Shown here piece by piece: positions 20,848 to 27,830 of a DNA stretch of 41,661 bases; position 1 is the first letter of the stretch; each line of letters starts with the position of its first letter. Below the pieces are notes generated by a model, which was given only the letters and a program-made list of their open reading frames with translations, was not told the DNA's origin and searched no databases. The position numbers and the translations under genes are program-made. Source of the DNA: a virus; the IMG/VR virus record IMGVR_UViG_3300008266_000128, positions 1-41,661 of that record; one strand, given 5' to 3'.

Positions 20848-21332
20848 GCATGGAGCCGGTAGCGTGGGCATACAAGTTCAAAGGGAAAAGCCCGGTTCTG
20901 ACGGACGAGAAGAAGGATTGGGCGGTCGGCAGCAGCAAGTGGACTGAGGAACCCCTCGTCCGTCTCTCCGACGCAGAGGCAAGGATTGCGGAGCTTCAAG
21001 CCAAGATCGAATGGCTTGAGCTTGAGGCCGAAGGACACGACAACGGAAAGCGTGATCTGGCGGAAGTCCTGAACTGCGCCGACGAGCCTCGTTGGAAGCA
21101 CATGCGCCTTGAGGCCGTGAAGCTCAAGGCCCGCGCAGAAGCCGCAGAGGCGCTGCTGAAGGAGGCGGGGGAAGCGCTGGAGCCGTTCAGCATGATGGCC
21201 GGCGAACTGTTCGCACGAAATTGGGAAGATAACGGCGTCGTCGTGATGTTTGACGAAGCACACAAGCTCACGTTCAAGGACTTCCGCGCCGCCCGCGCCA
21301 TCCATGACAAGATAGGAGGCAAGGATGAGTGA
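20844..21332 (+). CDS. Hypothetical coiled-coil protein (Ead/Ea22-like layout)
   Basis: 162 residues. MSMEPVAWAYKFKGK at the start, PLVRLSDAEARIAELQAKIEW leading into a coiled coil, then an Ala/Glu-rich helix. The order 'PVAWxxx... PLxxLxDAxxxIAEL...' is typical of Ead/Ea22-like phage proteins, whose role is unknown. Overlaps both neighbours. Confidence 0.6.
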   Translation: MSMEPVAWAYKFKGKSPVLTDEKKDWAVGSSKWTEEPLVRLSDAEARIAELQAKIEWLELEAEGHDNGKRDLAEVLNCADEPRWKHMRLEAVKLKARAEAAEALLKEAGEALEPFSMMAGELFARNWEDNGVVVMFDEAHKLTFKDFRAARAIHDKIGGKDE

Positions 21333-21531
21333 TCTGAAACCGTGCCCGTTCTGCGGCGGGGAAGCTGAATTCGCAGTCGGCAAAACCGGAGACGGTAAGG
21401 ACTGGCACTACATTGAGTGCAACGACTGCGGAGCGACAGGCCCAAACATCAAATATGCGGCCCACAACCTCTGGGTAAAGGAGGCCAATGCCGAAGCTTG
21501 GAACCGTCGCGCCCTGAAGGAGAAGCCATGA
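21325..21531 (+). CDS. lar: Lar-family restriction alleviation protein
   Basis: 68 residues. KPCPFCGGEAEF at the N-terminus and CNDCGATGP then AEAWNRRA are the signature of the Lar_restr_allev family (two CxxC pairs in a zinc ribbon, ending A-x-x-x-W-N-R-R). In the Rac prophage, Lar modulates type I restriction; here a role against host restriction is inferred from the family. It overlaps the excisionase gene (ATGA). Confidence 0.85.
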   Translation: MSDLKPCPFCGGEAEFAVGKTGDGKDWHYIECNDCGATGPNIKYAAHNLWVKEANAEAWNRRALKEKP

Positions 21532-21905
21532 CCCTTCCAAACGAGATCGGGGATGACGAACTGATATCGCTTGCCGAGGCCGCAAAAGTGTTCTTCCGTG
21601 GCAGGCTCACGAAATCATCGCTTCAGACCGAAGCCAGGAAAGGCAATTTGGAAGTCATCCGCATTGCCAACAAGGATTTCGTGACACGCAACGGGATCAA
21701 CAGGATGATTGAAAAATGCCGAGGAAACGCGCACCGGCCCGACTCTGGCTCAGGCCAGACACAAGAACATGGGTCATCAAAGATGGAACCGCCCGCATCA
21801 GCACGGAATGCGCTGAACACGATCTTGAGGCAGCGCAAAGAAAGCTCTCCGAACACATCGCCGCCAAATACGAGCCGCAGCGCGGAGGTTCTGCGGCTGC
21901 GGTAA
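21528..21905 (+). CDS. xis: Putative excisionase
   Basis: 125 residues. The first 70 contain a winged-helix HTH_17-like start, LISLAEAAKVFFRGRLTKSS then EARKGNLEVIRIANKDFVTR, as in excisionases that bind the att arms. The last 60 residues are low-complexity and coincide with the overlapping start of the integrase gene, which begins 190 bases before this gene ends. ATG 21528 overlaps the Lar stop. The tight link suggests that Xis and Int levels are coupled. Confidence 0.7.
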   Translation: MTLPNEIGDDELISLAEAAKVFFRGRLTKSSLQTEARKGNLEVIRIANKDFVTRNGINRMIEKCRGNAHRPDSGSGQTQEHGSSKMEPPASARNALNTILRQRKESSPNTSPPNTSRSAEVLRLR

Positions 21906-22747
21906 CTGTCGGTGACGTCCTGCTGATCTACCTTCAGGAGCGATCAGAGAGGACAGCAAGGCCAAAAGAGACGGAAGCCATGATTGGCCGTCTGAATGAC
22001 TTCTGGGGAGATATGACCGTTTCGCAGGTCAAGGGTGCCACCTGCCGGGACTATGTCAAGGACAGGGGCAACGAAGGAGGCGCTAGGCGCGATCTGGAGG
22101 TCTTGCGGGCTGCTGTGAACTACTACGCAGCGGAATATGATCTGGATTACATTCCGAAGATTACCCTTCCGCAAAAGGGCGAGCCGCGCCAACGGTGGCT
22201 GACGAGATCAGAAGCCGCAGCGCTGATCAGAGCCGCTAGGAAGACGACGCAGCACCGGCACATCATCAGACTGATAATCATCGGGCTCTACACCGGAACG
22301 CGCCTGGGGGCAATTCTAGACCTGCAGTGGATAGCAAACACGACCGGCGGGTATGTGAACCTAGAAACAGGCGTCATGTATCGCAAGGCGGATGGCGAGA
22401 GAGCCGCGCATAACAAGCGCAGGACGCCGGTTAAGATGCCGCGCCGCCTGATCCGCTTCCTCACGTACTGGAAGGCAAAGGACCAAGGCTTGCGGTATGT
22501 GGTGCACTACGGTGGGGAAAGCATCGACAAGCCGCACAAGGCGTTCAGAGCGGTTAGAAAGGTGGCGGGTCTGGACGGTAGCGTTACGCCTCACGTCCTA
22601 CGACACACCCGCGCAACGTGGCTTGCACAGGCAAATGTCCCGGCTGGAGAGGCCGCCGCATCGCTCGGGCTCACAGAGCAGGAATACGAGCGGACCTATT
22701 TGCATCATAGCCCAGAGTTTCAGAGCAGGGCGGCGGATGCTTACTAA
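21716..22747 (+). CDS. int: Tyrosine recombinase integrase
   Basis: 343 residues. N-terminal arm/core-binding part (residues 1-160), catalytic domain with Arg196 in YTGTRLGAI, His293/Arg296 in PHVLRHTRAT, and the nucleophile Tyr328 in ERTYLHHSPEF. The usual second His/Trp is not obvious in SLGLTEQEYE. It would integrate the phage at the tRNA-Pro gene, with attP 90 bases downstream. Starts inside the excisionase gene; the ribosome site is weak, so translation may depend on the upstream frame. Confidence 0.93.
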   Translation: MPRKRAPARLWLRPDTRTWVIKDGTARISTECAEHDLEAAQRKLSEHIAAKYEPQRGGSAAAVTVGDVLLIYLQERSERTARPKETEAMIGRLNDFWGDMTVSQVKGATCRDYVKDRGNEGGARRDLEVLRAAVNYYAAEYDLDYIPKITLPQKGEPRQRWLTRSEAAALIRAARKTTQHRHIIRLIIIGLYTGTRLGAILDLQWIANTTGGYVNLETGVMYRKADGERAAHNKRRTPVKMPRRLIRFLTYWKAKDQGLRYVVHYGGESIDKPHKAFRAVRKVAGLDGSVTPHVLRHTRATWLAQANVPAGEAAASLGLTEQEYERTYLHHSPEFQSRAADAY

Positions 22748-22987
22748 TCGGTCCGCAATCGGTACGGGAAGCGCGTAGCCCAAAAATGGGCAAGCAGTGA
22801 AAATCGGGAAATGTTATTATAATGCAATGGCATAAGCTGGTCGGAGTGGCAAGATTTGAACTTGCGACCCCCACGTCCCGAACGGCGGATGCTGCGACAA
22901 AACCCAGCAAATCTGGAGCGGTCGGACGGCGTTTGTTCTTGTCCGTTCCAGTTTTGTCCTTTGAAACGGTACGGAAAAGGTCCGCAG
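22748..22987. other. attP region between integrase and HNH gene, with candidate arm sites
   Basis: Gene-free. It holds the tRNA-like core and flanking short repeats: GGTCCGCA at 22750 and 22979, and GGTACGG at 22761 and 22968, in opposite order on the two sides. These are candidate integrase or excisionase arm sites. A small stem GCCCA-AAAA-TGGGC (22778-22791) lacks a U-tract. TATAAT at 22818-22823 may be a -10. Confidence 0.45.
22838..22882 (-). other. attP: attP core: 3' half of tRNA-Pro(CGG)
   Basis: On the minus strand these 45 bases fold as tRNA positions 32-76: anticodon loop TTCGGGA (anticodon CGG), stem half CGTGG, variable GGGTC, T arm GCAAG-TTCAAAT-CTTGC, acceptor half CACTCCG, A and CCA. 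Upstream, the 5' half of the tRNA is absent. Integration would thus restore a full host tRNA-Pro. The bacterial attachment site is inferred to be tRNA-Pro(CGG) with acceptor 5' CGGAGTG. Confidence 0.85.
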
Positions 22988-23638
22988 ATGACGAAAGTGA
23001 AGACAGGTCGCGCTGGTCTGGTGACGGAGGCAAATCTTGCCATCCTGCTCGACTGCCCGGTTGACCACGTCGCAGATATCGCCGCAGGAAGGGTGAAGCC
23101 TACACCACGCGAGAGCGCAATCATTACGCTGTGCAACACGGCGCGGGAAGCCGTGTTGGAAAGGGCCATGTCGCCATTGTCCGAAAACGAATGGCGAGTG
23201 ATCCCAGGTTACTCGAAATACGAGGCCAGTGTTTCGGGAACGGTTCGCAGGGCGAGATATGGCCACGGCTCGCAGGCTGGCAAGGTTCTAAAGCCTAAGG
23301 TTGCCAAATGGGGCCACCTGTACGTCAACCTATCGAATGATGAAGGCGAGATCAAAACAGTCGGGGTGCATGTTGCCGTGTGCCTTGCGTTCCATGGTCC
23401 GCAGCCATCCCCTGCGCATATCGCTTGCCACGACAATGATATCGTGACCGACAACACTCCCGGCAATGTCTATTGGGGAACGCACAGCAAGAACGCTTTG
23501 GACAGGGAGAGGAACAAGAGGGCTGAGGCTTCAGGCGCTAGGCGCGCTCATTGGCCGAACATCTACGGCCCTCCGACGCTGTCTCAGTTGAAGCGCTGGA
23601 CACATGCTAAAATGGCGGCGGCAAAGTCTGCTGCGTGA
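22988..23638 (+). CDS. NUMOD4/HNH homing endonuclease-like protein
   Basis: 216 residues from ATG 22988 (AAAAGG 8 bases upstream). Residues 1-60 form a helical domain of unknown type. A NUMOD4 motif follows (NEWRVIPGYSKYEASVSGTVRR), then an HNH nuclease core: GVHVAVCLAFHGPQP, HIACHDNDIVTDNTPGNVYWGTHSKN. Such genes are mobile and cut DNA that lacks them. It lies right next to attP, so in the prophage it would be the first gene at one edge. No intron is visible around it, hence a free-standing homing endonuclease. Confidence 0.85.
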   Translation: MTKVKTGRAGLVTEANLAILLDCPVDHVADIAAGRVKPTPRESAIITLCNTAREAVLERAMSPLSENEWRVIPGYSKYEASVSGTVRRARYGHGSQAGKVLKPKVAKWGHLYVNLSNDEGEIKTVGVHVAVCLAFHGPQPSPAHIACHDNDIVTDNTPGNVYWGTHSKNALDRERNKRAEASGARRAHWPNIYGPPTLSQLKRWTHAKMAAAKSAA

Positions 23639-23786
23639 CCGCCGCTGCGTATACGGAAAACCTAGGAAATGCGCAATACCCGCCGTGCCTATCTCGTAAG
23701 TTCGTGCAGATTTTTGTAGAACGTGACGAGAACAGGCAGGCACGGTTGCCACACGGCTGACACACGAACGTTCAGGAGATGTTCTG

Positions 23787-24194
23787 ATGAAAGAAAGGTA
23801 TTCCGACATGGAGCGCAGGCTTGCCGAGCAGATGGGCCGGCTGGCGATGTCTGCATTCTACGGCACAACGACGAACACGGCTAAAGAACCCGACGAGCCA
23901 CTAACCACAGAAAAGCTGCTGGAGATGATGGCGATGATGAAGGACCTACCGCCAGCGCCTCCGAAGATCCGGGCCACCCCGGATTACATATTCCCTCAAG
24001 AGCATTACGCGGACGAGGTGGCGATCATTCCGCACCATCCAGCGCACACGCTCTTTGCCAAGGCTTTTGCACCAGACGCGCCGACAGCTACAGTCATGAA
24101 GGCGGGTGAGAAGAAGCGGCCAGATGGGACGTGCTATCAGATCGGCGATACTGTCTATGTGCCTTCGTCTATGGCGTCGAAGTTAATTCGATAG
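23787..24194 (+). CDS. Hypothetical protein
   Basis: 135 residues, MKERYSDMERRLAEQMGRLA onward. AGGAG 9 bases before the ATG. Met-rich helix (LLEMMAMMKDLPPAPPK) in the middle; the end, CYQIGDTVYVPSSMASKL, looks like a small beta domain. No family. The 148 bases before it hold no gene. Confidence 0.55.
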   Translation: MKERYSDMERRLAEQMGRLAMSAFYGTTTNTAKEPDEPLTTEKLLEMMAMMKDLPPAPPKIRATPDYIFPQEHYADEVAIIPHHPAHTLFAKAFAPDAPTATVMKAGEKKRPDGTCYQIGDTVYVPSSMASKLIR

Positions 24195-24236
24195 CCCCCT
24201 AACCCCTTCCACCCTTCGCCATAACGGAGAGAGATG

Positions 24237-24473
24237 ATGAGCAAGATCCCGAAGGACATAGCAGAGAAGGCTTTCGATGCCGCCGCGACCTATGCGGCAG
24301 AGGACTGCATCAGTGATCTGGAGAAAGCCATCGTTGCCCTGCTTATGGGAGAGCGGGAGAGATGCGCCAGGATCGTTAAAGAAGCTGGAGAGGTCGACTT
24401 CGGTGACGCCAATGTTTCCGAATGCGTTGCTGAATACGCAATAGAGGCAATCATGAAGGGAAGCGCAGAATGA
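24237..24473 (+). CDS. Hypothetical helical protein, paralogue of the gene at 8508-8756
   Basis: 78 residues from the second ATG of an ATGATG pair, 7 bases from GGAG, which gives MSKIPKDIAEKAFDAA, parallel to MSEIPRDIMEAAIKAY in the copy at 8508-8756. Shared elements: SxIPxDI start and an ERERC/ERERG helix. The two copies are in the two opposing early operons. Function unknown. Confidence 0.65.
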   Translation: MSKIPKDIAEKAFDAAATYAAEDCISDLEKAIVALLMGERERCARIVKEAGEVDFGDANVSECVAEYAIEAIMKGSAE

Positions 24474-24976
24474 GCGAGATAGAAGAGGCAGTGGCACGGG
24501 CCATCAAAGACGCGTTGCACAGCCAGGATATTTACACATACGAGAACGGGGATAGCTTCAAAGCTGACGGGTTCATTGATGTGGGACAGGTCGCCCGCGC
24601 CGCTATTGATGCGTATGAGGCCGCGAAAAGGGGGGGCGAAGAGCCTTACGTCACGCGCGTTGAGAACGGCGTGACGTACTGGTCAAACGGGCTTTGCTCT
24701 CAGTCTGTCCCAGGCTCGAAAGAGTTTGCCGAGGCGCAGCTCACGGCGCTTCAAGAAGCCTCAGCAGCGATCCCTGATCTCATCAGGGGCCTGAACCCAT
24801 TCGATGACGAACCGACTAGGTTGCGGTCTTACGAGGCTAAATGGGAGCCAACCTCAATGATTGAAGCTAGTGATGTCGACACTAAAACATATACTGTGAC
24901 GTTCAACCCAGGCCAAATAAATTGGGCTGGCAACGAGATGCGCGTGATTACGCCCGATACGGAGCGCAAGCCATGA
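24470..24976 (+). CDS. Hypothetical protein
   Basis: 168 residues, MSEIEEAVARAIKDALHSQ onward. N-terminal helices with VARAAIDAYEAAKRG, then a beta-rich C-terminal half. The start overlaps the previous gene (ATGA) and its stop overlaps the next. No family recognised. Confidence 0.6.
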   Translation: MSEIEEAVARAIKDALHSQDIYTYENGDSFKADGFIDVGQVARAAIDAYEAAKRGGEEPYVTRVENGVTYWSNGLCSQSVPGSKEFAEAQLTALQEASAAIPDLIRGLNPFDDEPTRLRSYEAKWEPTSMIEASDVDTKTYTVTFNPGQINWAGNEMRVITPDTERKP

Positions 24977-25065
24977 ATTCGCTCACAATACGTCTCGCCA
25001 CTCTATCGGCGTTTGCAATGGTGATTGGTGTCGCTTTATGGGAGGCTTGGGAATGGGTGATGTGA
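24973..25065 (+). CDS. 30-residue membrane peptide
   Basis: MNSLTIRLATLSAFAMVIG then VALWEAWEWVM. A single hydrophobic helix. GGAG lies 8 bases before ATG 24973, which overlaps the previous stop (ATGA). Confidence 0.45.
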   Translation: MNSLTIRLATLSAFAMVIGVALWEAWEWVM

Positions 25066-25247
25066 CCAGCAAGGTTGGCGCGTGGTTGCTTAAAGGACCG
25101 CCTGAGCATTATGTTGCCGTTAGGTTCGAAACGAGAGGCGATAGGGTTCTGGTGCGCAGCTTGGACGACGGATCGGCCATCGCAATATTTCGCCCTACTC
25201 CGCCCGCTTTTCAACCCACGCCTGAGCAACCCGATACCCCGTCTTGA
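25053..25247 (+). CDS. Hypothetical small protein ending the plus-strand block
   Basis: 64 residues from ATG 25053, 7 bases after GGAGG; the earlier ATG at 25038 is part of that site. Contains a beta segment (YVAVRFETRGDRVLVRSLDDGSA) and a Pro-rich tail. Converges on the minus-strand gene at 25195-25485 with 53 bases of overlap. Confidence 0.5.
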   Translation: MGDVTSKVGAWLLKGPPEHYVAVRFETRGDRVLVRSLDDGSAIAIFRPTPPAFQPTPEQPDTPS

Positions 25248-25485
25248 GAACAGGATACGACAAGAACGCGGCGATGCACGAAGACAGCGCCACGAACTCC
25301 CACGTTACCGGCCATTCCGTCTGGTGAAGCACGAAGGCTGAGATGATCGGGCCGGCGATCAGTGAGCCAAAAAAACGCCTCGCTCCGTCCCTCATGTTCT
25401 TGGGTTCGATGAAGAGTATGGACAGCAAGGCACCTGCCAGCGCGCCAACCAGCTTAGGGATCAAGCCCAGATTTTCGATGCTCAT
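25195..25485 (-). CDS. Small three-helix membrane protein, holin candidate
   Basis: 96 residues. Three hydrophobic segments (about 10-26, 38-54, 62-80) with a short basic loop (EPKNMRDGARRF) and a charged C-terminus (VEKRAE) fit a class I holin, and the layout recalls DUF6107-type proteins of rhizobial phages. It is the last gene of the minus lysis block. No experimentally known match can be claimed. Confidence 0.55.
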   Translation of the reverse strand: MSIENLGLIPKLVGALAGALLSILFIEPKNMRDGARRFFGSLIAGPIISAFVLHQTEWPVTWEFVALSSCIAAFLSYPVLKTGYRVAQAWVEKRAE

Positions 25486-25997
25486 TTGTGCTGCCAGGAA
25501 TGCGACGTTCTAGGAGCACGTAAAGTCGCCCGAGCTGTCTGACGATCAGGACGCCCATGAAAAAGAGAAGTAAGGCGTCCATACCATTCGGTCCATCCTG
25601 TTCGCGTGATGATGGCTAGAGCGGCCCAATTGAACCCCTCCAACAGGATAGCATAGACAGTGAAAAACTCACTCTCAAAAGTTGAGAGGAAGCCAAAGTA
25701 CCGCATAATGATATACGCGCCAAAAAACACAGCAGACGTGCCTGCCGACGCCTTATAGATCTTGCAAAGTTTCACTTCCCAAGCTTCGGCTGCGTACCGG
25801 TCGATCACGAGGAATATCGTTGCATCAACGATGATATTCAGAATGAACAGGTAAAAACCTCCATCCGAAAACCACCATAGCGTCGGGGCGAAATAACCAG
25901 CCGCGATCAGCGCCGCCCAATAGGCCGCACGTTTAACCGGCCAAGAAATGACCATGGTTATCAGGGCACCTAGACCGAGCAGCGCTGACCAGATCAT
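25482..25997 (-). CDS. Multi-pass membrane protein
   Basis: 171 residues with about five predicted helices (residues 3-20, 25-45, 47-66, 85-105, 113-132) and a basic, Arg-rich C-terminal tail. No family recognised. Between two lysis-region genes, overlapping both (TAATG and ATGA). Could be lysis-related or a superinfection factor. Confidence 0.6.
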   Translation of the reverse strand: MIWSALLGLGALITMVISWPVKRAAYWAALIAAGYFAPTLWWFSDGGFYLFILNIIVDATIFLVIDRYAAEAWEVKLCKIYKASAGTSAVFFGAYIIMRYFGFLSTFESEFFTVYAILLEGFNWAALAIITRTGWTEWYGRLTSLFHGRPDRQTARATLRAPRTSHSWQHK

Positions 25998-26320
25998 TAG
26001 CCTCGGCCCCCGCCGCCAAACACGACAAATTCACCTGGGAGCTCGCCGTCCGCGTCGTTGTCCTTCGCGATCTTCGTTCCCTCGCCGTGGAGGTCGTGAA
26101 CGTCGGCGCTGACTTCAGCGAGAGCGTGCTTGACCTTCATGAGACTTGCGATGATCCGCTTTGCCTTGCGCCCGTTGAGCATATCGAGCGGTACGCCGCG
26201 TTTGAACACGTCGATCAGCTTGTCCACGGACTCCATGTCGTCTTCGAGCGCTAGTTCAAGCGTTTCAAACTCGGATCGTCCCTCTCGGACCAGCGCAATC
26301 TTTTCTTCAATAGTGGCCAT
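25997..26320 (-). CDS. Hypothetical soluble helical protein
   Basis: 107 residues from ATG 26320, which is 9 bases from AAGGGA; the in-frame ATG at 26329 is too close to it. Acidic helices (EDDMESVDKLIDVFKRG), a KVKHALAEVSADVHDL helix and a Gly-rich end. Resembles small virion-associated or lysis-region proteins but no family recognised. Confidence 0.6.
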   Translation of the reverse strand: MATIEEKIALVREGRSEFETLELALEDDMESVDKLIDVFKRGVPLDMLNGRKAKRIIASLMKVKHALAEVSADVHDLHGEGTKIAKDNDADGELPGEFVVFGGGGRG

Positions 26321-26425
26321 CGGTTTCATTCCCTTATTCGGTAAATATGATACCGCCATTTGCTAACCCTCCCAAGGTGTTTATGGACCCTTGAGACGTT
26401 ATCAGACGGCAGTGGTGAGGTGGAG

Positions 26426-26659
26426 TCAGTTCCGGCAGATCTCGGCACCATCATTGAGCCGTTCCCACTCGGTTGCGAGTGTGTCGAGGCCCTTGTCTGC
26501 TGGTGCGCGGTCTAGGTAATCTGCTATGCTTTCGAGCCTTGCCCGTGGAGTTGGCCAAGGGCAGAGGTTAGCGGTCTGGCTTGGCAAGCTTGGAACGCAA
26601 GCGCTCCCTGACCCCAGCAGCGCCACCGCGATCAACGTTATCATTCTCACGCTGCGCAT
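26426..26659 (-). CDS. Putative outer spanin (Rz1-like lipoprotein)
   Basis: 77 residues. Signal peptide MRSVRMITLIAVALLGSGS leading to a Cys in GSAC, a lipobox-like end (not the ideal L at -3), then a Pro-rich mature start VPSLPSQ. GGAG is 8 bases before the ATG. Its first 92 bases overlap the gene at 26568-26750 in another frame, the usual Rz/Rz1 arrangement. The mature part, about 57 residues, is longer than in many Rz1 proteins. Confidence 0.6.
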   Translation of the reverse strand: MRSVRMITLIAVALLGSGSACVPSLPSQTANLCPWPTPRARLESIADYLDRAPADKGLDTLATEWERLNDGAEICRN

Positions 26660-26750
26660 CGGCTGTCTCCTGCGTCTTCTTCGCCTGGAAGTATCCCAGC
26701 GCCCGATCCATGAGCGCCAGGAGGAAGGCGATGACGAGTTTCGCTGTCAT
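26568..26750 (-). CDS. Putative inner spanin (Rz-like)
   Basis: 60 residues: one N-terminal membrane helix (KLVIAFLLALMDRALGYF) then a charged, helical periplasmic tail (KKTQETADAQRENDNVDRG). The type II membrane topology and overlap with a lipoprotein gene fit an Rz/Rz1 spanin pair that fuses inner and outer membrane at lysis. It is short for Rz, so the call is tentative. ATGA overlap with the holin-like gene. Confidence 0.5.
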   Translation of the reverse strand: MTAKLVIAFLLALMDRALGYFQAKKTQETADAQRENDNVDRGGAAGVRERLRSKLAKPDR

Positions 26751-26965
26751 TTCACGACAGGAGGCTGCGGAGCGAACAAGCCGCCGATACCGTCACGGGT
26801 AACGTTGATGGCAAGCTTGATGACCTTGTCGGCCAGCAAGACGCCGCCGGCAACCATTGCTGCGACTTCGGGAGAGAGGCCGAGGCCAGCCCAATCGAAG
26901 GTGATCAGCGAGCCAACGATGAGGCCGATGAGGTTCAGGATGTTATGGAGGGCATTGGAGTTCAT
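26747..26965 (-). CDS. Holin-like membrane protein
   Basis: 72 residues. Two hydrophobic segments (about 8-25 and 33-53) and a Pro-ending tail. Directly follows the endolysin gene and precedes the spanin-like pair, the normal place of a holin or pinholin. Which of the several small membrane proteins is the true holin cannot be decided from sequence. Confidence 0.6.
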   Translation of the reverse strand: MNSNALHNILNLIGLIVGSLITFDWAGLGLSPEVAAMVAGGVLLADKVIKLAINVTRDGIGGLFAPQPPVVK

Positions 26966-26977
26966 TTGGTCGTCCTT

Positions 26978-27502
26978 TCACATGAACGATTTGACGAGGT
27001 TTCGGAAGTTGTCGCCGCAGGCTTTTGCGCCAACGGTTTTCGGATCGAACGCCAAGCGGGTGACGTCCCATTTCCCATTCTGGCGAATGCCAAGGTTTGG
27101 CTGCACTTCGGCGTGGGTCAGGATGGTTTTGTCGGTGACGGGGATTTTGTAGAAGCTGGCCAGATGCGCCACGACTTCAGCAGCTCGCTTCCACTGGATT
27201 TCCTTCATCGGAAACGAGCCAGCACGAAACGGAACCTCTGTAGCGCCAGCCATGCAGGCCATGGATACGCCGATTGATCCGGTGTTGCAGCCGCGCGTGT
27301 GGGCCGCGTAATCGTCGTCAGCGGTGTTTACGTTGTCAGCGATGGAATGCTCACCACGGACAACGTTAGCGCCGCCGTCCACGATCAGGTGATAATGCTC
27401 TTTGTCGAGATCTGACACGCGATAGGCACCGGCAGACCAATGCAAGATAACGCGCGACATCTTGACCGCAGGCAGCCATTCGGCTGGCAGTTTGTAGGTC
27501 AT
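26978..27502 (-). CDS. Endolysin: N-acetylmuramoyl-L-alanine amidase
   Basis: 174 residues, the Amidase_2 (T7 lysozyme-like) fold. Zinc ligand candidates are His21 in VILHWSAG, His130 in ILTHAEV and Asp146 in KWDVTR; other family marks are HYHLIVDGG and CNTGSIGVSMACM. It cuts the amide bond between MurNAc and the stem peptide. No signal peptide or membrane anchor, so it needs a holin to cross the membrane. Start ATG 27502 is back to back with the plus-strand gene at 27561. Confidence 0.92.
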   Translation of the reverse strand: MTYKLPAEWLPAVKMSRVILHWSAGAYRVSDLDKEHYHLIVDGGANVVRGEHSIADNVNTADDDYAAHTRGCNTGSIGVSMACMAGATEVPFRAGSFPMKEIQWKRAAEVVAHLASFYKIPVTDKTILTHAEVQPNLGIRQNGKWDVTRLAFDPKTVGAKACGDNFRNLVKSFM

Positions 27503-27531
27503 TGCGATGTCCTTGTGGTTGAGTTTATGCT
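27502..27531 (+). promoter_or_regulatory. Putative promoter of the plus-strand moron gene
   Basis: -35 TTGCGA (27502-27507), 18 bases, -10 TATGCT (27526-27531). It reads away from the late genes into the single plus-strand gene at 27561. Confidence 0.5.
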
Positions 27532-27560
27532 ACGCAGGGATGCGCAGATCGGAGGGCCGC

Positions 27561-27830
27561 ATGGGAGCTTCAGACGTCCACCAGATGATGGCAGAGATTG
27601 CAAAGCTGGGCGGCTCAATCGAGTATTACGAACGCCAGCCACCGTTTCCGCAGGAGCTGATTAATGCTGCCGAGGAACTTGGATGGCTGACGTGTCGTTT
27701 GACGGGAGGCGCGGCAGGGGCTTTTGAAGAGGTGTCCCTGACCGATGAGGGACGGTCCCTGATGGGAATGCCGCCACGGTTTAGCCTGTCGCGGCTGTTC
27801 TCTTCAATGGCCGGTAAAGCTCACTCGTAG
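27561..27830 (+). CDS. Small plus-strand gene inside the late block (moron-like), winged-helix-like protein
   Basis: 89 residues from ATG 27561, GGAGG 6 bases upstream. The order of helix (SDVHQMMAEIAKLGG), helix (PPFPQELINAAEELGWLT) and beta wing (TGGAAGAFEEVSLTDEGRSLMG) resembles a winged-helix DNA-binding or MarR-like small protein. It runs opposite to its neighbours, with its own promoter, and converges with the gene at 27821 by 10 bases. It may be expressed from the prophage. Confidence 0.65.
   Translation: MGASDVHQMMAEIAKLGGSIEYYERQPPFPQELINAAEELGWLTCRLTGGAAGAFEEVSLTDEGRSLMGMPPRFSLSRLFSSMAGKAHS

Noticed and set aside
22838-22882. Complete tRNA gene
   Set aside because: Only the 3' half is present; the D arm and 5' acceptor strand are missing, so it is an attachment core, not a functional tRNA.
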